From: CAWAPS01 sp963783945
GTDB taxonomy: Bacteria; Actinomycetota; Acidimicrobiia; Acidimicrobiales; Palsa-688
Length of the DNA: 64,000 bases
Reading direction: 5' to 3'
Assembly: GCA_963783945.1 (NCBI GenBank)
Contig: CAWAPS010000002.1
Coordinates: 558,001 to 622,000 of the forward strand
Below the pieces are notes generated by a model. The model saw nothing but the letters and a program-made list of their open reading frames with translations, was not told where the DNA came from and searched no databases. Each line of letters opens with the position of its first letter. The first letter of the stretch is position 1. The position numbers and the translations under genes are program-made. This document shows positions 1 through 7,975 of this stretch, one piece after another.

Positions 1-536
1 GTACGGTGCAGTTGCTCATTCTCGGCGGACTCGAGACCACGGCCGGTGCGCTCGGATCGATGATGATCCGGTTCTGCCGGCAGCCTGAGGTCCCGGACGC
101 GCTACGTCGCCACCCCGATGTCATCCCCCGGGCGGTCGAGGAGCTGCTCCGCCTCGATGGGCCGTTCATCTCCATAACCCGGACCGTGATGAAGGACACC
201 GAGGTCGGGGGCCGCGAGTTCAAAAAGGGCGAGAAGGTCATCATCTACTGGGCGGCGGCCAACCATGACCAGTCCGAGTTCACCCATCCCGACGACTTCG
301 ATCCCGACCGGGAACGCAACCGCCACCTGGCCTTCGGCGCCGGACCCCACCGCTGCGCCGGATCCAACCTGGCCCGGCTCAACCTGCGGGTCGCCCTGGA
401 GGAGATCACGCCGCGCCTGCAGAACCTCCGCCTTCAAGGCGACACGGACATCCATTTCCATTCGACGTTCAACCGGGCGCCGCTGTCCGTGCCGATCACC
501 TTCTCCCCCGGACAACGGGTCGGGACGGCGACGTGA
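1..536 (+). CDS. Cytochrome P450, C-terminal part (5' end outside window)
   Basis: This is the C-terminal 178 or so residues of a soluble bacterial P450 mono-oxygenase; the reading frame is open from base 3, so the gene begins upstream of the window. It keeps the I-helix GGLETT oxygen-activation motif, the K-helix ExxR (EELLR) and the cysteine heme loop FGAGPHRCAG. It is strikingly similar to the next gene along its whole visible length (by eye about two thirds identical), so the pair is a tandem duplication. Its TGA overlaps the GTG start of the next P450 by four bases, implying one transcript and coupled translation. Electron donors (ferredoxin, reductase) are not visible nearby. Substrate unknown; terpenoid, steroid or fatty-acid-like compounds are plausible from context only. 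Confidence 0.93.
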   Translation, partial: TVQLLILGGLETTAGALGSMMIRFCRQPEVPDALRRHPDVIPRAVEELLRLDGPFISITRTVMKDTEVGGREFKKGEKVIIYWAAANHDQSEFTHPDDFDPDRERNRHLAFGAGPHRCAGSNLARLNLRVALEEITPRLQNLRLQGDTDIHFHSTFNRAPLSVPITFSPGQRVGTAT

Positions 537-1771
537 ACGCATCGGCAGGATCGGCCGGTGGGCCGATCACATCTGAGTGGTACTCCTCCCACTTCGACCA
601 TCTGTCGCCCGCGTTTAGCGCCGACCTCCACCCGACCCTCGCCCGCATGCGCCAGGAGTGCCCGGTCGCCCGCAGCGATCAGTACGGCGGATTCTGGGTG
701 GTGACCAGGTACGAAGATGTGCTCCGGGTCGCCCAGGATTGGCGGACCTTCAGCTCGGCCCACGGGGTTTCCGTCCCGGGGACCAACATGGTCGTCACTG
801 CCATCCCCGAGCACCTCGATCCACCCCTGCAGCGGACCTTCAAGCGGTTGATCAATGCCCACCTCACGCCAGCGGCGGTCGCCGGCTACGAGGAACCCAT
901 CCGGGACCTGGTGACCCACCTGATCGACACCTTCATAGAGGTCGGTCGCTGTGACTTCATGACCGAGTTCGCTCGACCTTTCCCGGGTGCCGCCTTCTTC
1001 GAGTTCGTGCTTCACGCCCCATCCGACCAGGTCGCCGAGATCAACGACCTCTCCACTCGCGCTTCGGTGCCCACCAGTCCCGACGCCCGGGCCTGCTGGG
1101 TCGCCATGAACACGTGGATAGTGGACTTCGTCGAGGAACGTAGGCGGCAACCGCCTCGGGGTGACATCGTCGACGCCATAATGCACGCCGAGATCGAAGG
1201 GCGGCCCATCACCGAGCCGGAGATCCTGGGCGTCATCACCTTGCTGGTCCTCGGCGGCCTCGATACAACATCCGGCGCTCTGGGCCACTTCATGATCCGT
1301 TTCTGCCGGGAGCCGGCGATACCGGAATTGCTACGACGCCGCCCGGACCTCATCCCGGAGGCGGTCGAGGAGCTGCTACGGCTCGAGGGCCCGTTCATCG
1401 CGATCGCCCGCACGGCAATGCGAGATACCGAGATCGGTGGTCGCCAGATAGCGGCGGGGGAAAAGGTCCTCGTCTACTGGACTTCGGCCAATCGGGACGA
1501 AGAGGAGTTCACCGCCGCCGACAGGTTCGACCTCGACCGGGTTCGCAACCGGCATATCGCGTTCGGGGCCGGCCCCCACCGGTGCGCGGGATCCAACGTG
1601 GCCCGGCTCAACCTGAAGGTCGCTCTGGAAGAGCTCACCCGGCGGCTCACGGGCGTGGAGCTGGAGGTGGAGGAGGAGTCGATACCTTTCCACTCTGCGC
1701 TCAACCGCTCCCCCCTGAACCTGCCGATCAGGTTCACCCCGGGGCGGCGGGAAGGTCCCTCGGACCAGTAG
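533..1771 (+). CDS. Cytochrome P450 (tandem copy)
   Basis: A full-length bacterial class I-type P450 of 412 residues. The GTG start at 533 overlaps the stop of the preceding P450. Visible motifs are the I-helix GGLDTT, the ExxR EELLR, and the heme-binding loop FGAGPHRCAG with the proximal cysteine near residue 351. No membrane anchor is present, so it should be cytosolic and need a ferredoxin partner. The neighbouring Rieske oxygenase, SDR and aldehyde dehydrogenase suggest that it starts oxidation of a hydrophobic substrate that is then taken to the acid level. Family assignment is certain; subfamily and substrate are not. Confidence 0.95.
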   Translation: MNASAGSAGGPITSEWYSSHFDHLSPAFSADLHPTLARMRQECPVARSDQYGGFWVVTRYEDVLRVAQDWRTFSSAHGVSVPGTNMVVTAIPEHLDPPLQRTFKRLINAHLTPAAVAGYEEPIRDLVTHLIDTFIEVGRCDFMTEFARPFPGAAFFEFVLHAPSDQVAEINDLSTRASVPTSPDARACWVAMNTWIVDFVEERRRQPPRGDIVDAIMHAEIEGRPITEPEILGVITLLVLGGLDTTSGALGHFMIRFCREPAIPELLRRRPDLIPEAVEELLRLEGPFIAIARTAMRDTEIGGRQIAAGEKVLVYWTSANRDEEEFTAADRFDLDRVRNRHIAFGAGPHRCAGSNVARLNLKVALEELTRRLTGVELEVEEESIPFHSALNRSPLNLPIRFTPGRREGPSDQ

Positions 1772-1825
1772 GCCATCGTCGGACCGGCGCCGCCCGGCTC
1801 TCCACCCGCCCGGCCCGGCCCCGGC

Positions 1826-2995
1826 TCAGTCCGGGCCGGAAAGGCGTGCCTCCTCGAGGGCGGCGAGGAACCCCCGATGCAGATGCTGGGGCGCCGGCTC
1901 GTTCTTTCCGAACACGGCTGTGCTGACCAGTCCAGTCTGGATCCCCGGCTCGGTCCGCCCGGCCACCCAGAAGTCCTGGGCATCCACTACTGCCTCGCAG
2001 ATCCACGGGGCCATCTCGGCCAGCTTGGCCGACTCCTCAGCCGGGAGCCCGGGGACCACGTGGGCCATGTGGATGACTTCCGAGGAGTGGGCGTCGAGGG
2101 GCAGGATCTGCCACAGCTCGACGTGGCGGCAGTCGAAGCTCAAACACACGTTCGGGAAGAGCGAGTACTGGTAGCTGAAGTGCCGGGCCGGGTCCTCCCA
2201 CTCGTCATCCGGCAGGCCGCGGATCTGGTCGATGGTCCGGATGGCCGAAGCGTTGCGGACGTGCCGGCCGAAGGTGTCGAAGGTCAGCACTCCCCCGTAG
2301 GCGTACTCGGCCAGCGTGGTCCGGTGGAGGTAACTGAAGTGGTAATTCTCCCGGTAGGTGTCGAGAGTGACCTTCCAGTTGGCGTTCACCGAGTGCTTGT
2401 GGGGCTCGCCCGCCAGCTCCCAGCCGGCAAAGTCGAGCAGTGACAGCTCCTCGATCAGCCCCGGACCGAGATAGGTGTCGATGTCGACCGGCTCGCCCGG
2501 GCGCAGCCGGCCGATAACCAGCCCGTACCCCTCGGAGACGGGCAGCTCCACCAGGCCCTTCTCCTCGCGGCACATTCCCTCGAACCCTTCTGCCACCGGG
2601 ACGCCGACCAGCTTGCCTTCCAGGTCGTAAGTCCAGGCGTGAAAGGGACAGGTGAAGCGACGGGCCTCGCCGTGGCCGTCGACCACCCGCACCCCCCGGT
2701 GGCGGCACACGTTGGCCAGGGCGTGGGCCTTGCCCGCCGAGTCCCGGGTAAGGAGCAGCGGCACGCCCAGCATCTCGATAGCCAGGTAACTGCCCGGACG
2801 CGGCAGCGCCCCCGACAGGCAAAAGACCAGCGGGTGGTCCCGGAAGAGCACCTCCAGCTCCCGCTGGTAGTGCTCCTCGGACGTGTAGACATCCATGGGC
2901 AGCTCGAGCACTTCGTCCGCCATATCCGTGGTGTGGCCTTCGATGTGGTCCACCAGGCGGCGGGCGACGCTGCGGTCCAGTGCTTCTTTGTCCAC
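1826..2995 (-). CDS. Rieske non-heme iron oxygenase, alpha subunit
   Basis: An aromatic-ring-hydroxylating-type oxygenase component. The N-terminal Rieske [2Fe-2S] domain has Cys97-x-His99 and Cys116-x2-His119 (CRHRG ... CPFHAW), numbered from the GTG at 2995. The C-terminal catalytic domain has an Asp/Glu-rich helix followed by YHFSYLH, the expected two-His mononuclear iron site. I prefer the GTG at 2995 because GGAGGA lies just upstream; a GTG at 3034 in the same frame would add 13 residues but lacks a ribosome site. The gene runs toward the P450 pair and converges with it. No beta subunit is adjacent, which fits the homotrimeric, demethylase/hydroxylase-like branch of the family. The reductase partner is not in the window. 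Confidence 0.92.
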   Translation of the reverse strand: MDKEALDRSVARRLVDHIEGHTTDMADEVLELPMDVYTSEEHYQRELEVLFRDHPLVFCLSGALPRPGSYLAIEMLGVPLLLTRDSAGKAHALANVCRHRGVRVVDGHGEARRFTCPFHAWTYDLEGKLVGVPVAEGFEGMCREEKGLVELPVSEGYGLVIGRLRPGEPVDIDTYLGPGLIEELSLLDFAGWELAGEPHKHSVNANWKVTLDTYRENYHFSYLHRTTLAEYAYGGVLTFDTFGRHVRNASAIRTIDQIRGLPDDEWEDPARHFSYQYSLFPNVCLSFDCRHVELWQILPLDAHSSEVIHMAHVVPGLPAEESAKLAEMAPWICEAVVDAQDFWVAGRTEPGIQTGLVSTAVFGKNEPAPQHLHRGFLAALEEARLSGPD

Positions 2996-3043
2996 GGCTC
3001 CTCCGGGCGTATCGGCAGCCTTCTCCCGGCACACAGCGTAGTC

Positions 3044-3057
3044 AGTAATCGCTTACT
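3044..3057. promoter_or_regulatory. Operator-like palindrome upstream of Rieske oxygenase gene
   Basis: AGTAA-TCGC-TTACT is a perfect 5+5 inverted repeat just upstream of the Rieske gene. Its right half continues as TCGCTTACTTTG, the same 12 bases as found upstream of the NTF2-like gene (7121-7132). The size and symmetry resemble TetR-family operators. Binding is inferred. Confidence 0.45.
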
Positions 3058-3103
3058 TTGCTAGGCCGGTTCTGGCCGGCTCTTTCGGACGCTCCGTCGA
3101 ACC

Positions 3104-3240
3104 CGGCCGCCGACCTCGACCGCCCGCCCCGGCCGCCGACCCCCGCCGCCGACCCCGGCCGCCGACCCCGACCCCTGAGGCCGCCGATCCCGGCCGCCGA
3201 GGCCGCCGATCCCGACCGCCGCCCGGCGTCTGAGGCCGCC
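3104..3240. repeat. GCCGCCGA-rich low-complexity tract
   Basis: About 140 bases of intergenic DNA made of imperfect reiterations of short units such as GGCCGCCGACCCC and GAGGCCGCCGATCCC. All six frames give low-complexity peptides and no ribosome site precedes any of them, so I treat it as a non-coding simple repeat. It occupies the 470-base gap between the Rieske and cupin genes, directly before the CGCGTCGCGA-containing inverted repeat. Confidence 0.6.
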
Positions 3241-3304
3241 ACTAACCACAACGCGGCGCGATCTCCCGCCCAAACCCGGGGTCGCGTCGCGAAATGGTCG
3301 CTAT

Positions 3305-3364
3305 GTGACCCCAACGCGTCGCGACGTCGCCCCCGGCCCGAGGTTCGCGACGCGTTGTGGTCAC
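3305..3364. repeat. Large inverted repeat in intergenic region
   Basis: The left arm 3305-3324 (GTGACCCCAACGCGTCGCGA) and right arm 3345-3364 are reverse complements with one mismatch, separated by 20 bases. A further copy of the core (CACAACGCGGCGCGA) starts near 3247, and CGCGTCGCGA recurs at 3283-3292, so the motif occurs at least four times in 120 bases. It lies about 140 bases before the cupin start. It could form a cruciform or RNA hairpin, or be a dispersed genomic repeat or protein-binding site. Confidence 0.6.
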
Positions 3365-3504
3365 GGACCCGCGGGCGACCCCGCAGCCCGCAGCCGGGCA
3401 ACTTGCAGCCGGCGAGCAGCTGCCGCCCACCCGGATTGTTACTGTCTCCGATAGCCCGACGATCGATCGATCCGCCGTGACGCTCAAGGTGGGAGGGGTT
3501 CGAA

Positions 3505-4053
3505 GTGACAGACACGGAACTAACAGGCACCAACGTGAGGAAGGGGATCTCGATCTACCGGGCCGCCGACGCGGTGGAGCTGGAGAAGACCGACTTCATG
3601 ACCCAGGACGCCTCGTCGCCCCACCCCCCGGAGGCGTTGATCGAGAGGATCGGCGCCGGCGCGGCGGCCGGCGGTCAACTCAAGGTCCTCGTTCGTGACG
3701 CGGGTGGCTTCAGCCTGGTCCACATCTGGTTCAAGCCGAACTTTCCCCTTCCCCGCCACACCCACAACGTCGACTGCATGTACTACGTGATCTCGGGTGG
3801 CGCGGTCATGGGCAACGTGACGCTACGGCCGGGAGACTCTTTCTTCGTCCCTGCCGGCGCTCCATACCAGTACAGCGCCGGCCCGGACGGCGTAGAGGTA
3901 CTGGAGATCCGCCACGGTGCCGAACAGTTCGACATCAAGCTGTCCGATATCGGAGAGGACCGCTGGGAAGCCCTCGCTGACGTGGTGATCGCCAATCAGA
4001 AGCAGTGGTCCGAGATGCCCACCAGCCCTACCTACGCCGCGAACGCTTCTTGA
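3505..4053 (+). CDS. Cupin-domain protein
   Basis: A 182-residue single-domain cupin. Motif 1 is visible as LPRHTHNVDCMYYVISG and motif 2 as a glycine/proline turn (LRPGDSFFVPAGAPYQY), giving the usual His-His-Glu/His metal-site layout of a small beta barrel. The GTG start at 3505 follows GGGAGGGG with good spacing. It sits between oxygenase and dehydrogenase genes, so a metal-dependent small-molecule enzyme or a binding protein is possible; cupins are too diverse to assign a reaction. It follows the repeat-rich gap and converges on the SDR gene. Confidence 0.8.
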   Translation: MTDTELTGTNVRKGISIYRAADAVELEKTDFMTQDASSPHPPEALIERIGAGAAAGGQLKVLVRDAGGFSLVHIWFKPNFPLPRHTHNVDCMYYVISGGAVMGNVTLRPGDSFFVPAGAPYQYSAGPDGVEVLEIRHGAEQFDIKLSDIGEDRWEALADVVIANQKQWSEMPTSPTYAANAS

Positions 4054-4075
4054 GGACCGCTACATCTGACCTGCG

Positions 4076-4936
4076 CTACGCCTGACCGATCCCGCCGCCC
4101 TGCAGCGCCGCCACCACCCCACCATCGACCAGGATGTCCACTCCGTTGACGAAGCTTGCCTCATCGGAGAGCAGGAAGGCGACCACCGCCGCCACCTCCT
4201 CTGCCCGGCCTTCTCTGGCCAGGGGCGTCCGGGCGACCAGCTCCTTCATTATCGCGTGGGTCTGGGCTTCCTGCCTTCCCTGAGGAGTGTCGATGATGCC
4301 CGGGGACACCGAACAGATGCGGCCGCCGGCCGCCCCCAGGCGCACCGCTTCACGTCGCACGAGCCGCTGGACCCCCCGCTTGGCCCACGAATAAGCGGAG
4401 CCGGAGTCCTCGATCGCGGCCCCCAGAGCGTCGTGGACCCGCTCGAGCATCCGGTCGTCGAGGGGGTCGTCCAACGCGGCGTCAGCTGCGGGATCGGCCT
4501 CGCCGAACGCCATCCACGGCGCCATCGACGCGAAGCACACCATCGCCGTCCCGGTTGTTACCGATGGCCGTAAGGCCTCCACCAGCATGGCGGTCCCGGT
4601 GAGGTCGACGGTGAGGATCCGCCGCCAATCGGCCATCGTCGGCGAGATGCCCGCGGCGTGGGCCACGGCCCGCAGTGAGCCCAGCTCTGCCACCCGGGCC
4701 GCCAGCTTTTCGAGTCCTGGCGCGTCGGTGACATCCAGCAGAAACGGCTCCACCGAAGCCCGAGCTTTCCCGGCCAGGTCTTTCGCCGTTTGCGTCAGAG
4801 TCATCTCATCCAGATCCACGATGAGCAGCTGATCCACCATCCCGGCCAGACGCTCTGCGCACGCCAGCCCCATACCTCGACCCGCCCCGGTTGCTATCCC
4901 GACTGTCGTCAACGGTCCCCCCTTTTCGATATTCAT
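4076..4936 (-). CDS. Short-chain dehydrogenase/reductase (SDR)
   Basis: A classical SDR of 286 residues. The NAD(P)-binding glycine motif is TGAGRGMG near the N-terminus, followed by an acidic VDLD at the end of beta-2, which favours NAD(H). The catalytic Ser lies in CFASMAPW and the YxxxK motif is YSWAK. The C-terminal VNGVDILVDGG is typical. The ATG at 4936 is chosen; the frame runs further upstream but would overlap the divergent aldehyde dehydrogenase. Length and the HAAG motif are like hydroxysteroid/terpenol dehydrogenases. With the adjacent aldehyde dehydrogenase and oxygenases it probably oxidises an alcohol intermediate. Confidence 0.92.
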   Translation of the reverse strand: MNIEKGGPLTTVGIATGAGRGMGLACAERLAGMVDQLLIVDLDEMTLTQTAKDLAGKARASVEPFLLDVTDAPGLEKLAARVAELGSLRAVAHAAGISPTMADWRRILTVDLTGTAMLVEALRPSVTTGTAMVCFASMAPWMAFGEADPAADAALDDPLDDRMLERVHDALGAAIEDSGSAYSWAKRGVQRLVRREAVRLGAAGGRICSVSPGIIDTPQGRQEAQTHAIMKELVARTPLAREGRAEEVAAVVAFLLSDEASFVNGVDILVDGGVVAALQGGGIGQA

Positions 4937-4948
4937 AATTCGACCGTG

Positions 4949-4978
4949 AGTACCGTACTTATGTCGATCGGTACGATC
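4949..4978. promoter_or_regulatory. Two palindromes in SDR/ALDH divergent promoter
   Basis: The 145-base space between the divergent SDR and aldehyde dehydrogenase genes holds AGTAC-C-GTACT (4949-4959) and GATCG-GTA-CGATC (4966-4978), both perfect inverted repeats and both containing GTAC. They sit close to the SDR start, where a repressor could control one or both genes. No regulator gene is adjacent. Confidence 0.4.
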
Positions 4979-5081
4979 CACACCGACCCAATCCCCCTGC
5001 TCCCGGAGGCGCCCGTGCGCTTTGACGGCGAGGTCGCCATTCGGTAGCGTCCAGCGCAAATCGGGAGGGAAGTGAGGACGG

Positions 5082-6560
5082 GTGACCAGCTCAACGCAGA
5101 TCAGCCACGAGACCCGGATGCTCGTGGACGGAAAGCTCGTCGAGGCGGATTCCGGACAGACGTTCGAGAACGTCAATCCGGCGACTGAGGAAGTCCTCGG
5201 TGTCGTCGCGGATGCATCCAAAGCCGAGATGCAGCGGGCCATCGCCGCGGCAAGAAGAGCGTTCGACGAGACCCCATGGTCAACTGACAAGGCTCTGCGG
5301 AAGCGGTGCCTGGAGCAGCTGCAAGCCGCACTCGAGACGGAGCGGGAGGAATTTCGCGAGGAGCTGATCCTCGAGGTCGGGTGCCCTCGCATGATCACTT
5401 TCGGGCCACAGCTCGACGGCCCGCTCGAGGGGGCGCTGCGCGTTCCCATCCAGCTCATCGACGACTTCCAGTGGGAGACATCGCTTCCGGAATCCACTTA
5501 CATGGGTACGTCCAACACCCGTCAGATCTGGAAGGAACCCGTCGGCGTAGTTGGAGCAATAGTCCCGTGGAACTTCCCTCTAGAAGTCACACTCAACAAG
5601 GTGGGACAGGCGCTGGCGACGGGCAACACCATGGTGCTCAAGCCGGCGCCTGACACTCCGTGGAACGCCACCCGCCTCGGCCGCCTGGCTGCAGAGAAGA
5701 CCGACATCCCCCCGGGGGTGTTGAACGTCGTCACCTCCTCCGACCATCTGGTCGGCGAGGAGTTGACCCTCTCATCTGACGTCGACCTCATCTCCTTCAC
5801 CGGCTCCACGGCTGTGGGCAAGCGGATCATGGAAAAAGGCGCCCCAACTCTGAAGCGGCTGTTCCTCGAGCTCGGTGGCAAGTCGCCAACCATCGTCCTC
5901 GAGGATGCCGACCTGCAGACTGCCGTGATGGCCGGACTGGCCGTGTGCTTCCACGCCGGGCAGGGCTGCGCCATCCAGACCAGGATGCTCCTACCCCGTG
6001 CCCGCTACGGGGAGGGCGTCGAGCTGCTCAAGGCCGCGTTGGCGTCCGTTCCTTACGGCGACCCGCAGCGGCCAGACGTGATGATGGGGCCGGTTGTATC
6101 CGAGAAGCAGCGTTCGCGGATCCTCGGCTACATCGAGAAGGGGGTGGCGGAGGGAGCAACCCTCAGCCTCGGCGGATGCCGGCCGGCAGACCTCGACAAG
6201 GGCTGGTACGTGGAACCGACGCTCTTCTCTGACGTCGACAACTCGATGACCATCGCCCAGGAGGAAATCTTCGGGCCGGTTCTGGTGGCGATCCCCTTCG
6301 ACGACGACGACGACGCGGTGCGGATCGCAAACGACAGCGCTTACGGCCTGGCCGGCGGGGTGTACTCCGGGTCCATGGAGCGGGCCACGGCTGTGGCCCG
6401 GCGCATTCGCACCGGAGTCATGAGCATCAACGGCGGGGCCCCGGTCGGAGCCGATATGCCTTTCGGGGGCTACAAGAACAGCGGCGTCGGCAGGCAAAAC
6501 GGCACAGCCGGCTTCGAGCAGTACCTCGAGACCAAGTCCGTCGCCTGGCCGTCCTCCTAG
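5082..6560 (+). CDS. NAD(P)-dependent aldehyde dehydrogenase
   Basis: A 492-residue member of the ALDH superfamily that oxidises an aldehyde to a carboxylate with NAD(P)+. The catalytic Cys is residue 296 (HAGQGC), the general-base Glu is 263 in LELGGKSP, the oxyanion Asn is 164 in PWNFP, and FTGSTAVG marks the cofactor fold. The GTG start at 5082 follows GGGAGGGA. Length is standard and the protein is cytosolic. It is divergent from the SDR, sharing a promoter region with palindromes; together they form a plausible alcohol-to-acid module after P450/Rieske hydroxylation. The exact substrate cannot be read from the sequence. Confidence 0.95.
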   Translation: MTSSTQISHETRMLVDGKLVEADSGQTFENVNPATEEVLGVVADASKAEMQRAIAAARRAFDETPWSTDKALRKRCLEQLQAALETEREEFREELILEVGCPRMITFGPQLDGPLEGALRVPIQLIDDFQWETSLPESTYMGTSNTRQIWKEPVGVVGAIVPWNFPLEVTLNKVGQALATGNTMVLKPAPDTPWNATRLGRLAAEKTDIPPGVLNVVTSSDHLVGEELTLSSDVDLISFTGSTAVGKRIMEKGAPTLKRLFLELGGKSPTIVLEDADLQTAVMAGLAVCFHAGQGCAIQTRMLLPRARYGEGVELLKAALASVPYGDPQRPDVMMGPVVSEKQRSRILGYIEKGVAEGATLSLGGCRPADLDKGWYVEPTLFSDVDNSMTIAQEEIFGPVLVAIPFDDDDDAVRIANDSAYGLAGGVYSGSMERATAVARRIRTGVMSINGGAPVGADMPFGGYKNSGVGRQNGTAGFEQYLETKSVAWPSS

Positions 6561-6674
6561 TTCGGTCAGTCCACTTCGGATCTCCCTGCCGGCTTTTGGG
6601 ACGTCCAGCTTCCTGTCGTACCCGGCCATGCTGATATCAGGGCCGGGGCGCGGGGGCCGCGTTTGCTCTTCGGC

Positions 6675-7091
6675 CTAGCCCGGCCCTGCTTCAGGACCTG
6701 GCGCATTGAGAGAATCCACGAAATCGTCCATGGCGACGCCGTCGTGTACGACCTTGTCCGTGTAGACCCTCGCCCGCCGGATCTGGCCGTCCTCCACCTC
6801 CATGACGGTGATGTTCGGAACCATCGACCCGTCGCCGTGCTCCACGATCGACTCCAGATAGATCCGACTGCCGATCACGTCGCTCGACACCAGCTCGAAA
6901 CGGCTGTTCGGGTTGGCCTCCCATATGCGTCCCCACTGGCGGCGGTAAACCTCCACGCCGCTCCAGCTTCGGTCCGGCCGCATGGGATGCGTCACCTCTA
7001 CTGCCGGGTGCCAGCACGACACGAGCGCATCGAGGTCCTTGTCCCTCTGAGCCTTCAGGTATCGGGCCAGAACGGCCGTGGCATCCTCCAT
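6675..7091 (-). CDS. NTF2/SnoaL-like domain protein
   Basis: A 138-residue protein of the cone-shaped NTF2-like fold (SnoaL/limonene-epoxide-hydrolase-like superfamily). It shows an N-terminal helix RYLKAQRDKDLDALVSCW, the VEVTHP strand, and a C-terminal MEVEDGQIRRARVYTDK strand pair. Members are small cyclases, hydrolases or isomerases acting on hydrophobic ligands, but many are uncharacterised. It lies beside the catabolic block and shares a 12-base upstream element with the Rieske gene, so co-regulation is likely. The last residues (GPEAGPG) look disordered. Confidence 0.82.
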   Translation of the reverse strand: MEDATAVLARYLKAQRDKDLDALVSCWHPAVEVTHPMRPDRSWSGVEVYRRQWGRIWEANPNSRFELVSSDVIGSRIYLESIVEHGDGSMVPNITVMEVEDGQIRRARVYTDKVVHDGVAMDDFVDSLNAPGPEAGPG

Positions 7092-7112
7092 GGGCCGGCG
7101 AGCTTAACACAT

Positions 7113-7128
7113 GTGAGCGTTCGCTTAC
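7113..7128. promoter_or_regulatory. Operator-like palindrome upstream of NTF2-like gene
   Basis: GTGAGCGTTCGCTTAC is a 16-base inverted repeat with one mismatch, about 22 bases upstream of the ATG at 7091. Its flank TCGCTTACTTTG is identical to the element before the Rieske gene at 3049-3060. This shared element suggests a common TetR-like regulator. Confidence 0.45.
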
Positions 7129-7212
7129 TTTGGTCCTTCGGGCCCGTCCTGTCCGCGGTATCGGCCGAGAGATCCGCCCAGTAGGATCCAAAGGGAGATG
7201 GAGGTGGCTCGT

Positions 7213-7419
7213 ATGTCGAATCCGGACGGGCAGGGCCTCGGCGACGCTCACGGCGAGTGGTACTACTGCTTCAAGCACAAGAAGGTGGAAAAGCGCGACG
7301 ACTGCCGCGAAATGGACCGTATGGGGCCCTATCCCACCCGTGAAGACGCCGAGAATTGGCGGGGGCGGGTGGCCGCCCGCAACGAGGCCTGGGGCGACGA
7401 CGACGAAGACCAGGGCTGA
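7213..7419 (+). CDS. Small conserved actinobacterial protein, function unknown
   Basis: A 68-residue acidic protein. The core HGEWYYCFKHKKVE, a Cys at DDCREMD, then GPYPTREDAENW, is a pattern I recall from small conserved proteins widespread in Actinobacteria, sometimes described as SPOR-like. The two cysteines and histidines could bind metal, but the spacing does not match a standard zinc ribbon. I choose the ATG at 7213 because GGAGG sits 8 bases upstream; an ATG at 7198 in the same frame has no properly spaced site. Function unknown. Confidence 0.75.
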   Translation: MSNPDGQGLGDAHGEWYYCFKHKKVEKRDDCREMDRMGPYPTREDAENWRGRVAARNEAWGDDDEDQG

Positions 7420-7555
7420 GAGGACGACGAGCGGTGAGGGGACGGAGCGTGGCGAGGATGAGGGTTACCAATGCATGCCGCCGCAGCCGTAGGTCTAGCA
7501 TTGGCGGCCAGGAGTGGCACCCAAGCGGCGCCCCACAAATTGCGCCTGGCACTAA

Positions 7556-7927
7556 TTGGCATTCGACCTGGTCATCGATATCGAAAACACGCCGGGGGCG
7601 CTGGCGGGGGTAGCGGCCGCCATCAGTGACGCCGGGGTCAACATTGCCGCCGCCACCTGCATCGGATCGGGAGAGCGGGCCGAGCTTCACATCTTGGTCC
7701 CCCACGCCGAAGCCGTACGGCACGCCCTGGCCATTTCTCATCTCGGGATCAGCCGCGAGCGCGAGGTCGTGGTAGTCGACGTGGAGGATCACCCGGGGGT
7801 GCTGGCCGACCTCACCCGCAAGATCGCCGGGGCAGGTGTCGACCTCGACCTCGTGTACGTGGCGACCCAGAACAGGGTCGTGTTCGGGGCGGCGGATCTT
7901 GGCGCTTTGCGGGCGTCACTGGGCTAG
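7556..7927 (+). CDS. Tandem ACT-domain protein
   Basis: A 123-residue protein made of two ACT-like halves: LVIDIENTPGALAGVAAAISDAGVNI and then VVVDVEDHPGVLADLTRKIAGAGVDL. Each has the beta-alpha-beta start with Pro-Gly that binds small ligands, usually amino acids. Stand-alone ACT proteins of this kind are thought to be regulatory. The start is uncertain: the TTG at 7556 gives the full first domain but has no clear ribosome site, and the gene sits alone between the small protein and the convergent protease gene. Confidence 0.78.
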   Translation: MAFDLVIDIENTPGALAGVAAAISDAGVNIAAATCIGSGERAELHILVPHAEAVRHALAISHLGISREREVVVVDVEDHPGVLADLTRKIAGAGVDLDLVYVATQNRVVFGAADLGALRASLG

Positions 7928-7975
7928 CCGCGACGGGCGGCCGGAGGGACCAGGCCGCAAAGAGAATGCCTTCGC

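Noticed and set aside
434..1288. 284-codon minus-strand frame over the P450 pair
   Set aside because: Antisense to two P450 genes with intact motifs; no ribosome site or recognisable domain.
4937..5497. Upstream extension of the SDR reading frame
   Set aside because: These codons overlap the aldehyde dehydrogenase gene on the other strand and are Ser/Arg-rich; the SDR fold starts at 4936.
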